From CALAMC01 sp964459465 (GTDB taxonomy: Bacteria > Zixibacteria > MSB-5A5 > GN15 > PGXB01), in assembly GCA_964459465.1 (NCBI GenBank), contig CAYWLR010000014.1:1-64000 (forward strand): a stretch of DNA of 64,000 bases, in the 5' to 3' direction. The stretch's first letter is position 1. Every line of letters starts with the position of its first letter. The translations under genes and the position numbers were made by a program. A model generated the notes under the pieces. It had not been told where the DNA came from, did no database searches, and saw only the letters and a program-made list of their open reading frames with translations. Below, in pieces: positions 1 to 8,463 of this stretch.

Positions 1-92
1 CCATAACTGTAATATCTCACATTATTTACTCTCCGGCAACCCCGGGGCGGTTCACAAATGCAGAAATTGAAAAATTTAAAAAATTTTCAGGA

Positions 93-262
93 ACAAACCC
101 ATTTGGCCGTAACCTTTCCACCCATAACATGTTACATTTATTCATGGACAATATTAATCCACGCAACTCTGCCCGTGGCGCCTTTCATAAGTGCTTTCAT
201 GCCAATGGAATCCACGTATTAAAAATCAAAATGTCCCAAAAACAAACCCACTTTGCCATAAC
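93..262. repeat. Pair of imperfect 21-nt direct repeats
   Basis: Positions 93-113 and 242-262 share 18 of 21 bases and both begin ACAAACCCA and end TAAC. They are 128 bases apart in an AT-rich non-coding stretch. The function is unknown; they could be binding sites or the remains of a duplicated element. Confidence 0.45.
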
Positions 263-460
263 ACCATTCGGCACATCGTGTTGCATGTCTATGATAAGTA
301 TTAGAACCCAATATTCCCCTAATCAATCCTGTAATTCACCCAACGGGTGAGTGAGAATGAACTTGTACAAACTCGAGATTGGGCCGGTGTCGCCCATAGC
401 TTGCCATTGGAATAATTGTATGGGGCAGTATGCCCAATTGCCCCGCCGCCCAAAGCTAAG

Positions 461-508
461 GTCGAAACACCTGCCGAAGGTTCTTCGCGAAGCGATGGAG
501 GTTTCGAC
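461..508. repeat. Inverted repeat with inner palindrome
   Basis: GTCGAAAC at 461-468 is exactly complementary to GTTTCGAC at 501-508. Between them lies a perfect 10-nt palindrome CTTCGCGAAG at 483-492. A transcript would form a long stem with a second hairpin inside. It is not followed by a T-run, so it is not a classical terminator. The form resembles a REP-like intergenic element, but that is inference. Confidence 0.55.
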
Positions 509-798
509 ATCTTCCTAAAATTGAGCTTGCACAAATAAGGGACCGTTGTGACCAGCGAACGCTCTTCGTACGTTGTGACCGGCATGTCATCAGACCCGCC
601 GGCTTCCCTTAACTCAATCTTGTCCCTTTTATAATAAAACGTCCACAATTTCAGTCGATAATTGAACAAAAATAAGGACAGCCGCCCCGGAACCAAAAAT
701 TTTACTTGACGTTTAGGGAATATTGATTAGTTTCAGTCCTCCTCTTTACTTACGCTTTTTATTAAGCATAACAAGGCACTTAAGGGGTTTTGGAAACG

Positions 799-2877
799 AT
801 GGAACAGACTACTATACATAATATTCGTAATATCGGCATTGTCGCCCATATCGACGCCGGCAAAACGACCACGACCGAACGTATCCTTTTTTTCACCGGC
901 ATGATTCATAAACTCGGCGAAGTCCACAACGGCGAAGCCGTCATGGATTTCATGAAACAGGAACAGGAACGCGGCATTACCATCTCTTCGGCCGCCATAA
1001 CCACGTCGTGGAACAAACATCAGATAAACGTCATCGACACCCCCGGCCATATCGACTTCACTCTCGAAGTGGAACGCTCGTTGCGCGTGCTTGATGGTAT
1101 CATCATGATCTTCTGCGCTGTGGGCGGCGTTGAACCCCAGAGCGAAACGGTCTGGCATCAGGCCGACCGCTACCACGTCCCCCGCATCGCCTTCATCAAT
1201 AAAATGGATCGCCCCGGAGCCGACATGTTCCAGACGATTAACATGATGAACGAAACACTGGGCGCCAACGCCGTAGCTTTCCAGATGCCCATCGGCGAAG
1301 AAGAAAAATTCGAGGGCATCATCGACTTGGTCACCATGAAAGCTACATACTACGACGGCCTCCAACGCGTTTCCAGAGATATCCCAAAAGAACTCATGCC
1401 CCGCGCCCGCGAACTGCACGACATTTTAATCACTACCCTCGCCGATTACGACGACAACCTCATGAGCAAATACCTTGACGAAGAAGAAATCACCACCGAC
1501 GACATCATGCAGGCCGCCCGTACCGCCGTTCTGGGGATATGCATCACCCCGGTTTTTTGCGGCTCGGCCTTTAAAAACAAAGGCGTCCAGCTTCTGCTCG
1601 ATGCCGTCGTCAACTATTTGCCGTCACCCGTTGACCGGGGTTCGGTCAGGGGTCTGGATATACACAACCATGAACTGACCCTTACCCGCCGCCCGTCGAC
1701 CAAACCGCCCTTTTCAGCGCTGGCCTTCAAAATTATCAACGACCCCTTCGTCGGTCAGCAGACCTTTATCCGCGTTTACTCCGGGGAGCTCAAGGCCGGA
1801 AGTTATATTTTAAATTCGACTTCCGGCAAACGGGAACGGGTCGGGCGCATCATGCGTATCCGCGCCGGCGAGCGCCTGGAACTGCCCGATATTAAAGCCG
1901 GCGACATCGCCGCCCTCATCGGCCTCAAAGCCACCACCACCGGCAACACGCTCTGCGACGAGGACGACCCCATTTTGCTGGAAAGCATCCAATACCCCGA
2001 AACGGTTCTGGATTTACGCATCGAAGCCGAGGACAAAAAAGACCGCGACCGCCTCGGCATGGCCTTAAGCCGCATCGCCCTTGAAGACCCTTCGTTCACC
2101 GCAAGATTCGACGACGAAACCGAGGAGACAATTATCTCCGGCATGGGTGAATTGCATCTTGACATCATCGTCGACCGCCTTAAAACCGAACATAAAGTGG
2201 CCGTCAAAGTCGGTCAGCCCGCCGTCGCCTTCCGCGAAACGATTGCCAAAGAACACAAGCACGTTTATCGCTACAAAAAGCAGACCGGCGGCAAAGGCCA
2301 GTTTGCCCATATCGAATTCCGCCTCGAACCCAACCCGGGCAAAGGCCTGGAATTTGACAACCATGTTAGCGGCGGACGCATTCCCAGAGAGTACATTCCC
2401 GGCGTCGAGAAAGGCTTCCGCGAAGCCGCCGCCAAAGGGCTTATCGCCGGATTCCCCATGATCGACATTAAATTCGTGCTTCTCGACGGCTCCTATCACG
2501 AGGTCGATTCCAGCGAAATGACTTTCCGTATATGCACCGTTCACGCCATGAAGGATATTATATGCAAAACCGGGCCGCTGCTTCTGGAACCGATCATGAA
2601 AATCGAAATCAACACGCCCGATGAATACATGGGCGATATTATCGCCGATATTAACCGCCGCCGCGGTAAAATCGAAAAGCTTCGCCGTTTCCGCAAAGGC
2701 TCGCAAAAACTCAACGGCACCGTCCCGCTCAAGGAAATGTTCGGCTATGCCTCGACCATACGAACCCTGTCCAGCGGTCGCGCCAGTTTTTCCATGGAAT
2801 TTCTCGATTACCGGCCTCTGCCCAAAACCATCGAAGAAGCCGTTATCGCTGAAAAACTGCAGAAAAAGGTGGCTTGA
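799..2877 (+). CDS. fusA: Elongation factor G
   Basis: Ribosomal translocase GTPase of 692 residues, the usual EF-G length. The GTPase motifs are intact: AHIDAGKT (residues 16-23), QERGITI, DTPGH and NKMDR. Domains II, III, IV and V follow in the normal order, with the domain IV segment GGKGQFAH and the domain V end EFLDYRPLP. The ATG at 799 is preferred over a TTG at 790 because AAGGGG at 782-787 is too close to the TTG but correctly placed for the ATG. It stands alone, without rpsL, rpsG or tuf, so it may be a second EF-G copy; this cannot be decided from the window. It converges on the ferritin-like gene with an 8-base gap and no visible terminator. Confidence 0.95.
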   Translation: MEQTTIHNIRNIGIVAHIDAGKTTTTERILFFTGMIHKLGEVHNGEAVMDFMKQEQERGITISSAAITTSWNKHQINVIDTPGHIDFTLEVERSLRVLDGIIMIFCAVGGVEPQSETVWHQADRYHVPRIAFINKMDRPGADMFQTINMMNETLGANAVAFQMPIGEEEKFEGIIDLVTMKATYYDGLQRVSRDIPKELMPRARELHDILITTLADYDDNLMSKYLDEEEITTDDIMQAARTAVLGICITPVFCGSAFKNKGVQLLLDAVVNYLPSPVDRGSVRGLDIHNHELTLTRRPSTKPPFSALAFKIINDPFVGQQTFIRVYSGELKAGSYILNSTSGKRERVGRIMRIRAGERLELPDIKAGDIAALIGLKATTTGNTLCDEDDPILLESIQYPETVLDLRIEAEDKKDRDRLGMALSRIALEDPSFTARFDDETEETIISGMGELHLDIIVDRLKTEHKVAVKVGQPAVAFRETIAKEHKHVYRYKKQTGGKGQFAHIEFRLEPNPGKGLEFDNHVSGGRIPREYIPGVEKGFREAAAKGLIAGFPMIDIKFVLLDGSYHEVDSSEMTFRICTVHAMKDIICKTGPLLLEPIMKIEINTPDEYMGDIIADINRRRGKIEKLRRFRKGSQKLNGTVPLKEMFGYASTIRTLSSGRASFSMEFLDYRPLPKTIEEAVIAEKLQKKVA

Positions 2878-2885
2878 CCCCGGTT

Positions 2886-3407
2886 CTATTCATCCATCCC
2901 GAAACCCTCGAGGCTTCGGAAATTCTTGTACTGGGCCGAATCGATAAATGTCTGGGGATGTTTCAAATACGTGATAATCCCGTCGATCATCTGCATATGC
3001 ATATTTTCCTCTTCGGCAATCCGCAGTAAAACTCTTTTACGGGCATCATTCTCTTCCATTCCGGCCTTTTCACGGTAAAACTGCTCGGATTTGACTTCCG
3101 TCTGAAGCGCCGTTTTCCATACGGAAATAACGTCCTCACCGTATGGCTTGCGATTGCCCGCCGCCGACAATTGCTCGAAAATATTCTGCACATTATTAAG
3201 TGTCTTCGTCCCCGCCAGGAATTTTACCCCGGAAACATCCCCGGGGTCCTCCTTCATGCGCCGGAAAATATCATAATGTCTTGCTTCTTCTTCGGCCAGC
3301 TGTAACAATACATCCCTTAATTCCGGCACCCCAATCGAGGCGGCGTGTTTTTCGTAATACGCCTTCCCATCGGCTTCCATTTTCATGGCAAATTCAAAAA
3401 TATCCAT
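2886..3407 (-). CDS. Ferritin-like diiron protein, rubrerythrin-type
   Basis: A 173-residue all-helical protein with the two half-sites of a ferritin-like diiron centre: AEEEARH around residues 38-44 and AEEENMH around 131-137, plus Glu11 and Glu104 in the partner helices. There is no rubredoxin CxxC domain, so it is the short rubrerythrin form. The family usually removes peroxide or stores iron in the cytoplasm. The start at 3407 has GGAGAG just upstream and a matching promoter; a longer frame reaching 3500 would include promoter sequence in the coding region and is rejected. Confidence 0.8.
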   Translation of the reverse strand: MDIFEFAMKMEADGKAYYEKHAASIGVPELRDVLLQLAEEEARHYDIFRRMKEDPGDVSGVKFLAGTKTLNNVQNIFEQLSAAGNRKPYGEDVISVWKTALQTEVKSEQFYREKAGMEENDARKRVLLRIAEEENMHMQMIDGIITYLKHPQTFIDSAQYKNFRSLEGFGMDE

Positions 3408-3428
3408 ATTCTCTCCATATTTTTTATT

Positions 3429-3457
3429 GATATAATAAAACCGGCAGGAATTGTCAA
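3429..3457 (-). promoter_or_regulatory. Sigma-70 promoter of the ferritin-like gene
   Basis: On the minus strand a TTGACA -35 box (3452-3457) is followed after exactly 17 bases by TATATC (3429-3434). Transcription would start near 3422, leaving a short leader that contains the GGAGAG ribosome site before the ATG at 3407. Confidence 0.7.
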
Positions 3458-3499
3458 AAGCAATATGGCATGACGGGGAATTACCGCCAAAACAAAACA

Positions 3500-4390
3500 C
3501 TATTTTTTATCGATGACCTTCGGCTCACGGATACGGTCAAGAAAAGATACGACCTTATGCCCGAAATAATTATCGGCCCATTGATAGATGTCGTCCTTAA
3601 GGGCAGTATTCAAAGTTATGAATTTATAACCCTTTTCTTCAAGAGTTTTCAAAACGTCTCCCAGAAAAAGCGCATTCAGGCGATTGGCGCGCAACTGCAG
3701 GATATGCCGCACCGGCCGGCCCACAACTTCCATCGCCAAATCCTCGGCGGCCGCAACCCGCGACAGAATATGCTCGATATATTCCCCGCGCAACTGCTCC
3801 ACCCCGGCGCTGTCACGCCGCTTGAGAAGATTTTCCAGCGATAAATTATGAACGAAATCCTCGACCAGAATGGTCGCCGGAACCGCCGTCATTTCGTTCT
3901 CATAAAGGTACGTTTCGATCTGCATCTTGACATCGTACTCATCACCGTAGTGCAACAGCGGATACCGGAAATACCTGTCACCGATTCGGTAAACTTCCAG
4001 TATGTCTTCGATCGTGTCGCGGCCCTTGGCGATATCCCCGATAAACACCTCCGGGGGCGCATCATAGATATTTTGACCCGAAAACGTCTGGAACCCGAGC
4101 ACATGCCCCCGATCGAGCCACTTGATCAACAAATCCCAGTCCCCGGCGACATGTTCGCCGACCACGAACCCGACCGCCTTGGCGCCGTGGCGGTCCAGCG
4201 CCGCCAGAATAGAATCGGTGATATCGATTCGCTCTTCACGCGTATAATAATTCTCGGCGGGGAGATTATCGAACGTTATGCAGACGCGATTATTGACCGC
4301 CGGTTTATCCTGGGCCAAGCCATTCACGGGAATAGCCGCGATAATTAGAATTGACAACAACCTCCAAAACCAGTGAATTCGCATATTCAT
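3500..4390 (-). CDS. NodB-like polysaccharide deacetylase with altered active site
   Basis: A 296-residue protein with an N-terminal signal peptide (residues 1-26) and the NodB fold order. The first motif reads TFDNLP (residues 39-44) where active enzymes have FDDGP, so the second Asp is Asn42. The second motif, normally HTxSH, reads QTFSG (101-105), so both metal-binding His are missing. A FRYPLLHYGDE segment matches the third motif (FRxPYG). The protein is probably exported and may be a carbohydrate-binding or otherwise inactive relative. No Shine-Dalgarno site is seen; the promoter suggests the message begins at or next to the first ATG. The alternative start is Met3 (4384). Confidence 0.75.
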   Translation of the reverse strand: MNMRIHWFWRLLSILIIAAIPVNGLAQDKPAVNNRVCITFDNLPAENYYTREERIDITDSILAALDRHGAKAVGFVVGEHVAGDWDLLIKWLDRGHVLGFQTFSGQNIYDAPPEVFIGDIAKGRDTIEDILEVYRIGDRYFRYPLLHYGDEYDVKMQIETYLYENEMTAVPATILVEDFVHNLSLENLLKRRDSAGVEQLRGEYIEHILSRVAAAEDLAMEVVGRPVRHILQLRANRLNALFLGDVLKTLEEKGYKFITLNTALKDDIYQWADNYFGHKVVSFLDRIREPKVIDKK

Positions 4391-4396
4391 AAGGGT

Positions 4397-4425
4397 TTTA
4401 TATCAGGTCATATTTTTTTAAGCAA
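4397..4425 (-). promoter_or_regulatory. Promoter with start site at the ATG
   Basis: On the minus strand TTGCTT (4420-4425) and TATAAA (4397-4402) are separated by exactly 17 bases. The expected start of transcription, about seven bases after the -10 box, is position 4390, the first base of the deacetylase ATG. This predicts a leaderless message. Confidence 0.6.
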
Positions 4426-4687
4426 CAAAAATTTTCGCCGGGGTTACCCTCTATAGCCTATGTCCCATAACTTGTTCACGGCGCCGTCAATTTTGACGGA
4501 GGCTGTTAACCGTGACAATTTTTGTCCGATATAGATATAGACGACTATGGCGTCGGGAAACCACGGCATACCCGAAACCCCTGAAGGTGCCGACCCGGAA
4601 TCATTATACGTCGCAAAGTCAGCCGACGACCGGAATTGTCCCCGACCATTTCGTTATAACTAACAAATTTTGGAGGTTCCAGTTACT
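4426..4687 (+). other. Structured leader region before the HDOD gene
   Basis: No gene is seen. Self-complementary segments are dense: the perfect 16-nt palindrome CCGTCAATTTTGACGG (4484-4499), a GACAA/TTGTC hairpin (4514-4526), and a CGTCG/CGACG hairpin that closes over a GCAAAG segment just upstream of the ribosome site. The stretch could be a cis-acting RNA for the signalling gene downstream. It does not match the cyclic-di-GMP riboswitch consensus well enough to be called one. GGAGG at 4672-4676 is the ribosome site. Confidence 0.35.
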
Positions 4688-5884
4688 ATGCGTCGGATTT
4701 TGTTTATTGATTCCCGCCCCGATAATGCTCCGAAATCGGAAGAATTACTTGCCAATTTCAAAGACAACTGGGAAATCAAAATTGCCGTTTCCGGCCGGGA
4801 AGCACTGCGAATTTTCGACGAGGAAGATTTCGATGTGGTTGTCAGCGAAATAGTTCTCGTCGACATGATCGGTCCGGAATTGTTGCGAAAAATCCAGAAA
4901 AAAAATCCGGGTGCGATACGGATTATACTGACAGCCAACAACGACAGGGAGCTGACATTCAAGGCCATCAATGTTGGTCACCGCTTTATCGCCAAACCCT
5001 GCCCGGCCGCCCTCCTGTGCAAGGCTATCGAAAACTCGCTGGGGTTGCGCGATCTGCTTAACAGCGACGAACTCCATATCCGCATCGCGTCCATTGACAC
5101 CTTGCCCAGCCCGCCGGAGATTTATGATAAACTGGTCGATGAATTACACAGCGAAAATACTAACGCCCGCCGAATTGCTGATCTGATCAAAAAAGACGTG
5201 GCCATCACCGCCAAAATTTTGCAGATGACCAATTCGGCCTATTTTGGCCTGCCAACCCATATCGAAAGTATTCTCCACGCGGTCAATTTCCTTGGCCTTA
5301 ACACAATCAGAAGTCTGGTTTTGGCGGCGGGCATATTCAGCCGGTTCCATGACCCCGGCCTGCCCGGGTATTCAATTGATTCCATATATTCGCGATCGCT
5401 TCTGGTTGGAACCCGCTCGTGGCATATCGCCAATGCTTTCGGGCTCCACTCCCGGTTGACCGACGATGCTCTTATGGCCGGAATGCTATATGACGTCGGC
5501 AAACTGGTCATGCTATCGCATTTTCAGGAAGAACTCAAGGAATCAATTCATATTTCCAGAACGAAAATGATCCCAATGCATCAGGCGCAGCGCGAAGTTC
5601 TAAGCGTATCCGATGCCGAAATCGGCGCCCACTTGCTGTCAATGTGGGGTCTTCCTGATTCCATCCTCGAAGCCGTCGCCCTGCATTACACGCCCAGCCG
5701 CGCGCCCAGTCCGATATTGAACGTTCTGACTACCGTGCATCTGGCCTTCGCCATCGAGCATGATCAGCATAATAAAATCCGTGATGATGACGAATCCGCG
5801 TTGGATAAAACGTACATTTCCAGACTCGGCCTGACCGAGCAATTACCCAGCCTTCGCAGCTTTTGCACCGCCGCCATTGTTTAA
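4688..5884 (+). CDS. Degenerate receiver domain fused to HDOD domain
   Basis: A 398-residue signalling protein. Residues 1-125 match the receiver domain usually joined to HDOD in this architecture, and residues 130-340 are the HDOD domain (LPSPPEIYDKL, then KILQMTNSAYFG). In the receiver the phosphorylated Asp is replaced by Glu54 (VVSE) and one of the paired acidic residues is Ser9 (FIDSRP), while Thr82 and Lys103 are kept. It therefore probably cannot be phosphorylated in the normal way and may be locked in one state. GGAGG at 4672-4676 lies before the ATG at 4688; an upstream TTG at 4670 overlaps that site and is rejected. A strong terminator follows. Confidence 0.85.
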   Translation: MRRILFIDSRPDNAPKSEELLANFKDNWEIKIAVSGREALRIFDEEDFDVVVSEIVLVDMIGPELLRKIQKKNPGAIRIILTANNDRELTFKAINVGHRFIAKPCPAALLCKAIENSLGLRDLLNSDELHIRIASIDTLPSPPEIYDKLVDELHSENTNARRIADLIKKDVAITAKILQMTNSAYFGLPTHIESILHAVNFLGLNTIRSLVLAAGIFSRFHDPGLPGYSIDSIYSRSLLVGTRSWHIANAFGLHSRLTDDALMAGMLYDVGKLVMLSHFQEELKESIHISRTKMIPMHQAQREVLSVSDAEIGAHLLSMWGLPDSILEAVALHYTPSRAPSPILNVLTTVHLAFAIEHDQHNKIRDDDESALDKTYISRLGLTEQLPSLRSFCTAAIV

Positions 5885-5897
5885 TCGAGGTACATGC

Positions 5898-5936
5898 AAA
5901 AACCCCGCGACCTCATCGGTCGCGGGGCTGTTATTT
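5898..5936. terminator. Bidirectional intrinsic terminator
   Basis: CCCCGCGACC (5903-5912) pairs perfectly with GGTCGCGGGG (5918-5927) around a 5-nt loop. T-rich sequence follows on the plus strand, and TTTTT (complement of 5898-5902) follows on the minus strand. It can end both the HDOD transcript and the leftward secG/tRNA-Leu transcript. Confidence 0.85.
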
Positions 5937-5939
5937 TTA

Positions 5940-6021
5940 TGCGGAAGGGGGGATTTGAACCCCCACGCCGTCAAGCACTACCCCCTCAAGATAGCGTGTC
6001 TACCAGTTCCACCACTTCCGC
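5940..6021 (-). tRNA. tRNA-Leu (anticodon GAG)
   Basis: An 82-nt class II tRNA. The acceptor strands GCGGAAG and CTTCCGC pair fully with discriminator A. The D arm holds TGGTAGAC, the anticodon loop TTGAGGG carries GAG at 5985-5987, a long variable arm is present, and the T loop is TTCAAAT. CCA is not encoded. It lies 11 bases after secG, so it is probably co-transcribed with secG and the glycolytic genes, with the terminator directly after it. Confidence 0.95.
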
Positions 6022-6032
6022 AATTCAAGTTC

Positions 6033-6455
6033 TTAGTTGCCACCACCGGAAGATGGTGTTTCCGAGGGTTGCACGTCGGACGGAGGCAACTGGCCGGGTG
6101 TTTCACCCTCCTGCGGAGGAATTACCTGCCGTTGCGCCGCCTGACGCTCCAATTCTCTCTGGGCTTCGCGCGTCACAGCCGATTCGGTTGTCCCGATCGC
6201 GCTGCCGCCACCGGTCCGATTGGCCGACATATATGCCAGAACGCCGCAATTGAGCATGAATATTATCGCCAGGACCGTTGTCGCCTTGGATAAAAACGAG
6301 GCCGCCCCGCGGCCCCCGAATACGGCCCCGGATAAACCCGTCCCGCCGCCGCCGAAAGCTCCGGCCAAACCTTCACCTTTGGCCGATTGCATCAATACCA
6401 CTATCACCAGCAAAACACAAACGATGGTGTGGAATATGATCATTGCCGTAAACAA
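6033..6455 (-). CDS. secG: Preprotein translocase subunit SecG
   Basis: A 140-residue inner-membrane subunit of the SecYEG channel. Two transmembrane segments (about residues 3-22 and 55-76) flank the family hallmark: the VLMQSAKGEGL segment followed by a glycine-rich cytoplasmic loop with FGGRG. The C-terminal tail, rich in Gln, Pro and Ser, is longer than in E. coli SecG and of low complexity. It lies 11 bases downstream of tpiA and directly upstream of tRNA-Leu; secG next to tpiA is a common bacterial arrangement. Confidence 0.95.
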   Translation of the reverse strand: MFTAMIIFHTIVCVLLVIVVLMQSAKGEGLAGAFGGGGTGLSGAVFGGRGAASFLSKATTVLAIIFMLNCGVLAYMSANRTGGGSAIGTTESAVTREAQRELERQAAQRQVIPPQEGETPGQLPPSDVQPSETPSSGGGN

Positions 6456-6466
6456 TTCAGACTCCT

Positions 6467-7219
6467 TTACTGTACAGAATCAACTATTTTCGCAAACTCA
6501 TCCGCTTTCAGACTGGCTCCGCCGATGAGACCGCCGTCGATATCCGGCTGGCTCAACAATCCCGCCGCATTGGCGCCGTTCATCGAGCCGCCATACTGGA
6601 TGGTTACCTCATCGGCAATATCGCCGAATTTCTTCCGCAGTCGGGCACGAATAAACGCATGGACTTCCTGCGCCATCTCCGGCGTGGCAGTTTTGCCTGT
6701 ACCGATCGCCCAGACTGGTTCATAGGCAATCACCACGCGTTCGACGTGCGCCGCAGTCAGATCCTTTAATGAGCCGTCCACCTGACGACCGACAATCTCT
6801 TCGGTCCGCCCTGTTTCCCGCTCTTGAAGCATCTCCCCGACGCAGACAATCGGCCGCAAGCCCTTTGTCAACGCCAGCTTAACCTTGGCATTGACCGTCT
6901 GATCGGTCTCGGAAAAGTATTGCCGCCTTTCCGAGTGGCCCAAAATAACGTATGAGCATCCGATTGTCAAGAGCATGTCGGGTGATATCTCGCCGGTAAA
7001 AGCCCCGGCTTCGGCGGCATACATGTTCTGGGCCCCCAGCTCGATAGGGGACCCCTTAATGGCATCGGCCACGTCAGACAGGGCCGTAAATGGCGGACAT
7101 AAGACCACCCGCGCCTTCGCCGAATGGCTTACCTTTTCCACTAGACTCAACGCCAGCGCTATCGCCTCGGCATTGGTCTTGTTCATCTTCCAGTTGCCGG
7201 CGATAATAATCTGCCTCAT
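6467..7219 (-). CDS. tpiA: Triosephosphate isomerase
   Basis: Cytoplasmic TIM-barrel enzyme of 250 residues that interconverts dihydroxyacetone phosphate and glyceraldehyde 3-phosphate. The catalytic residues are all present: Lys11 in NWKMN, His95 in GHSERR and Glu167 in AYEPVWAIGTG. The phosphate-binding loop YGGSMNG is near the C-terminus. It starts one base after pgk ends and belongs to the gap-pgk-tpiA glycolytic operon. Confidence 0.98.
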   Translation of the reverse strand: MRQIIIAGNWKMNKTNAEAIALALSLVEKVSHSAKARVVLCPPFTALSDVADAIKGSPIELGAQNMYAAEAGAFTGEISPDMLLTIGCSYVILGHSERRQYFSETDQTVNAKVKLALTKGLRPIVCVGEMLQERETGRTEEIVGRQVDGSLKDLTAAHVERVVIAYEPVWAIGTGKTATPEMAQEVHAFIRARLRKKFGDIADEVTIQYGGSMNGANAAGLLSQPDIDGGLIGGASLKADEFAKIVDSVQ

Positions 7220-7220
7220 A

Positions 7221-8429
7221 TCAGACTACCACCCTGGCATCCGACAAGGCTTCCACACCCGGAAGGACTTTACCCTCCAGATATTCCAGCGATGCGCCGC
7301 CTCCGGTCGAAATATGCGTCAATTTGTCTTCCAACCCGGCCTTTTTAACGGCCGACGCCGAATCACCGCCACCAACAACCGTAACCGCCCCTTTGGCCGT
7401 AATTTCTGCCAGTATTTTCGCAATCTCGATAGTCCCCCGGGCGAATTTCTTGACTTCAAACACGCCCATCGGGCCGTTCCATACCACGGTCTTGGCCGAG
7501 GCCAGTTCCTTTTTAAACAGCTGAAGCGTTTCCGGCCCGATGTCCAGACCTTTCATGTCATCAGGAATGGCATCGACCGATACTACCCGGCTGTCAGCCG
7601 ATTCGTCGACCTGTGCGGCGACAACACAATCCGTCGGCAAGATCAACTTGACCTTCTTCTTTCGCGAAGTTTCCAAAATTTCTTTGGCCAGATCTATTTT
7701 ATCATCTTCCAGAAGCGATTGACCTATCTTTTTGCCCATCGCCTTGAAAAACGTAAAAATCATACCGCCGCCGATTAAAATGGCATCCGTCTTGTCCATC
7801 AGGTTCTGGATGACGTCTATTTTTCCGGATATTTTGGCCCCGCCCAATATTGCCACAAATGGCCGTTTCGGATTGTCCAGGGCCTCGCCCAGATATTTCA
7901 ATTCCTTTTCCATTAAATATCCTGCGGCGCAGGAATCTATGAAGCGTGTGACGCCATCCGTCGAAGCGTGCGCCCGGTGGGCCGAACCGAAGGCGTCGTT
8001 GATATACATTTCCGCGTGCGCCGCCAATTGCGTGGAAAAACCCGGATCATTCTTTTCTTCTTCATTGTGGAACCGTAAATTTTCCAGAAGCAGGACGTCA
8101 CCCTCCTTCATGGAATGCACCATCTCCGATGCCTCGGCCCCGATACAATCGGGGGCGAATTTAACATCCTGTTTGAGTAGCTCCGAAAGACGCACCGCCA
8201 CCGGACGGAGTGACATCTCCGGCACCGGTTTGCCTTTTGGACGACCCAGATGTGAACACAAAATGGCTTTGCCACCGTCTTCAATAACTTTTCTTATAGT
8301 CGGCAAAGATTCGACAATGCGGCGATCATCGGTGATATTCTGATTGTTATCAAAAGGGACATTGAAATCGACCCGGATCAGAACTCGCTTGCCACTGTAA
8401 TTCATATCGGATATGGTCAGTTTATTCAT
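7221..8429 (-). CDS. pgk: Phosphoglycerate kinase
   Basis: A 402-residue glycolytic kinase that transfers phosphate from 1,3-bisphosphoglycerate to ADP. The N-terminal substrate segment RVDFNVP, the HLGRPKG segment, the nucleotide-binding GGAKISGK and the C-terminal VVGGGDSASA and STGGGASLE motifs are all intact. The length is normal. It sits between gap and tpiA in a leftward operon. Confidence 0.98.
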   Translation of the reverse strand: MNKLTISDMNYSGKRVLIRVDFNVPFDNNQNITDDRRIVESLPTIRKVIEDGGKAILCSHLGRPKGKPVPEMSLRPVAVRLSELLKQDVKFAPDCIGAEASEMVHSMKEGDVLLLENLRFHNEEEKNDPGFSTQLAAHAEMYINDAFGSAHRAHASTDGVTRFIDSCAAGYLMEKELKYLGEALDNPKRPFVAILGGAKISGKIDVIQNLMDKTDAILIGGGMIFTFFKAMGKKIGQSLLEDDKIDLAKEILETSRKKKVKLILPTDCVVAAQVDESADSRVVSVDAIPDDMKGLDIGPETLQLFKKELASAKTVVWNGPMGVFEVKKFARGTIEIAKILAEITAKGAVTVVGGGDSASAVKKAGLEDKLTHISTGGGASLEYLEGKVLPGVEALSDARVVV

Positions 8430-8463
8430 ATCAAACCTCGCTATTCGAAAGCTGGATAGCCTA

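Larger units (their letters stand above)
1..798. other. Non-coding region upstream of fusA
   Basis: No convincing gene is seen. The longest reading frames here have no ribosome site, no recognisable domain and run through palindromes. The stretch holds a diverged 21-nt direct repeat (93-113 and 242-262), a long inverted repeat (461-508) and a 9-nt direct repeat GTTGTGACC (545-553 and 572-580). A TTGACG box at 706-711 could be a -35 element for fusA, but no good -10 box follows at the right distance, so the fusA promoter is not resolved. Confidence 0.6.

Noticed and set aside
319..696. 125-codon minus-strand frame before fusA
   Set aside because: It runs through the inverted repeat and palindrome, has no ribosome site and no recognisable domain.
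733..1419. 228-codon minus-strand frame inside fusA
   Set aside because: It is the antisense shadow of the EF-G GTPase domain, which is fully explained on the plus strand.
4555..4687. Cyclic-di-GMP riboswitch before the HDOD gene
   Set aside because: GCAAAG and GAAA segments are present but the paired core of the known class cannot be drawn; kept only as a structured leader.
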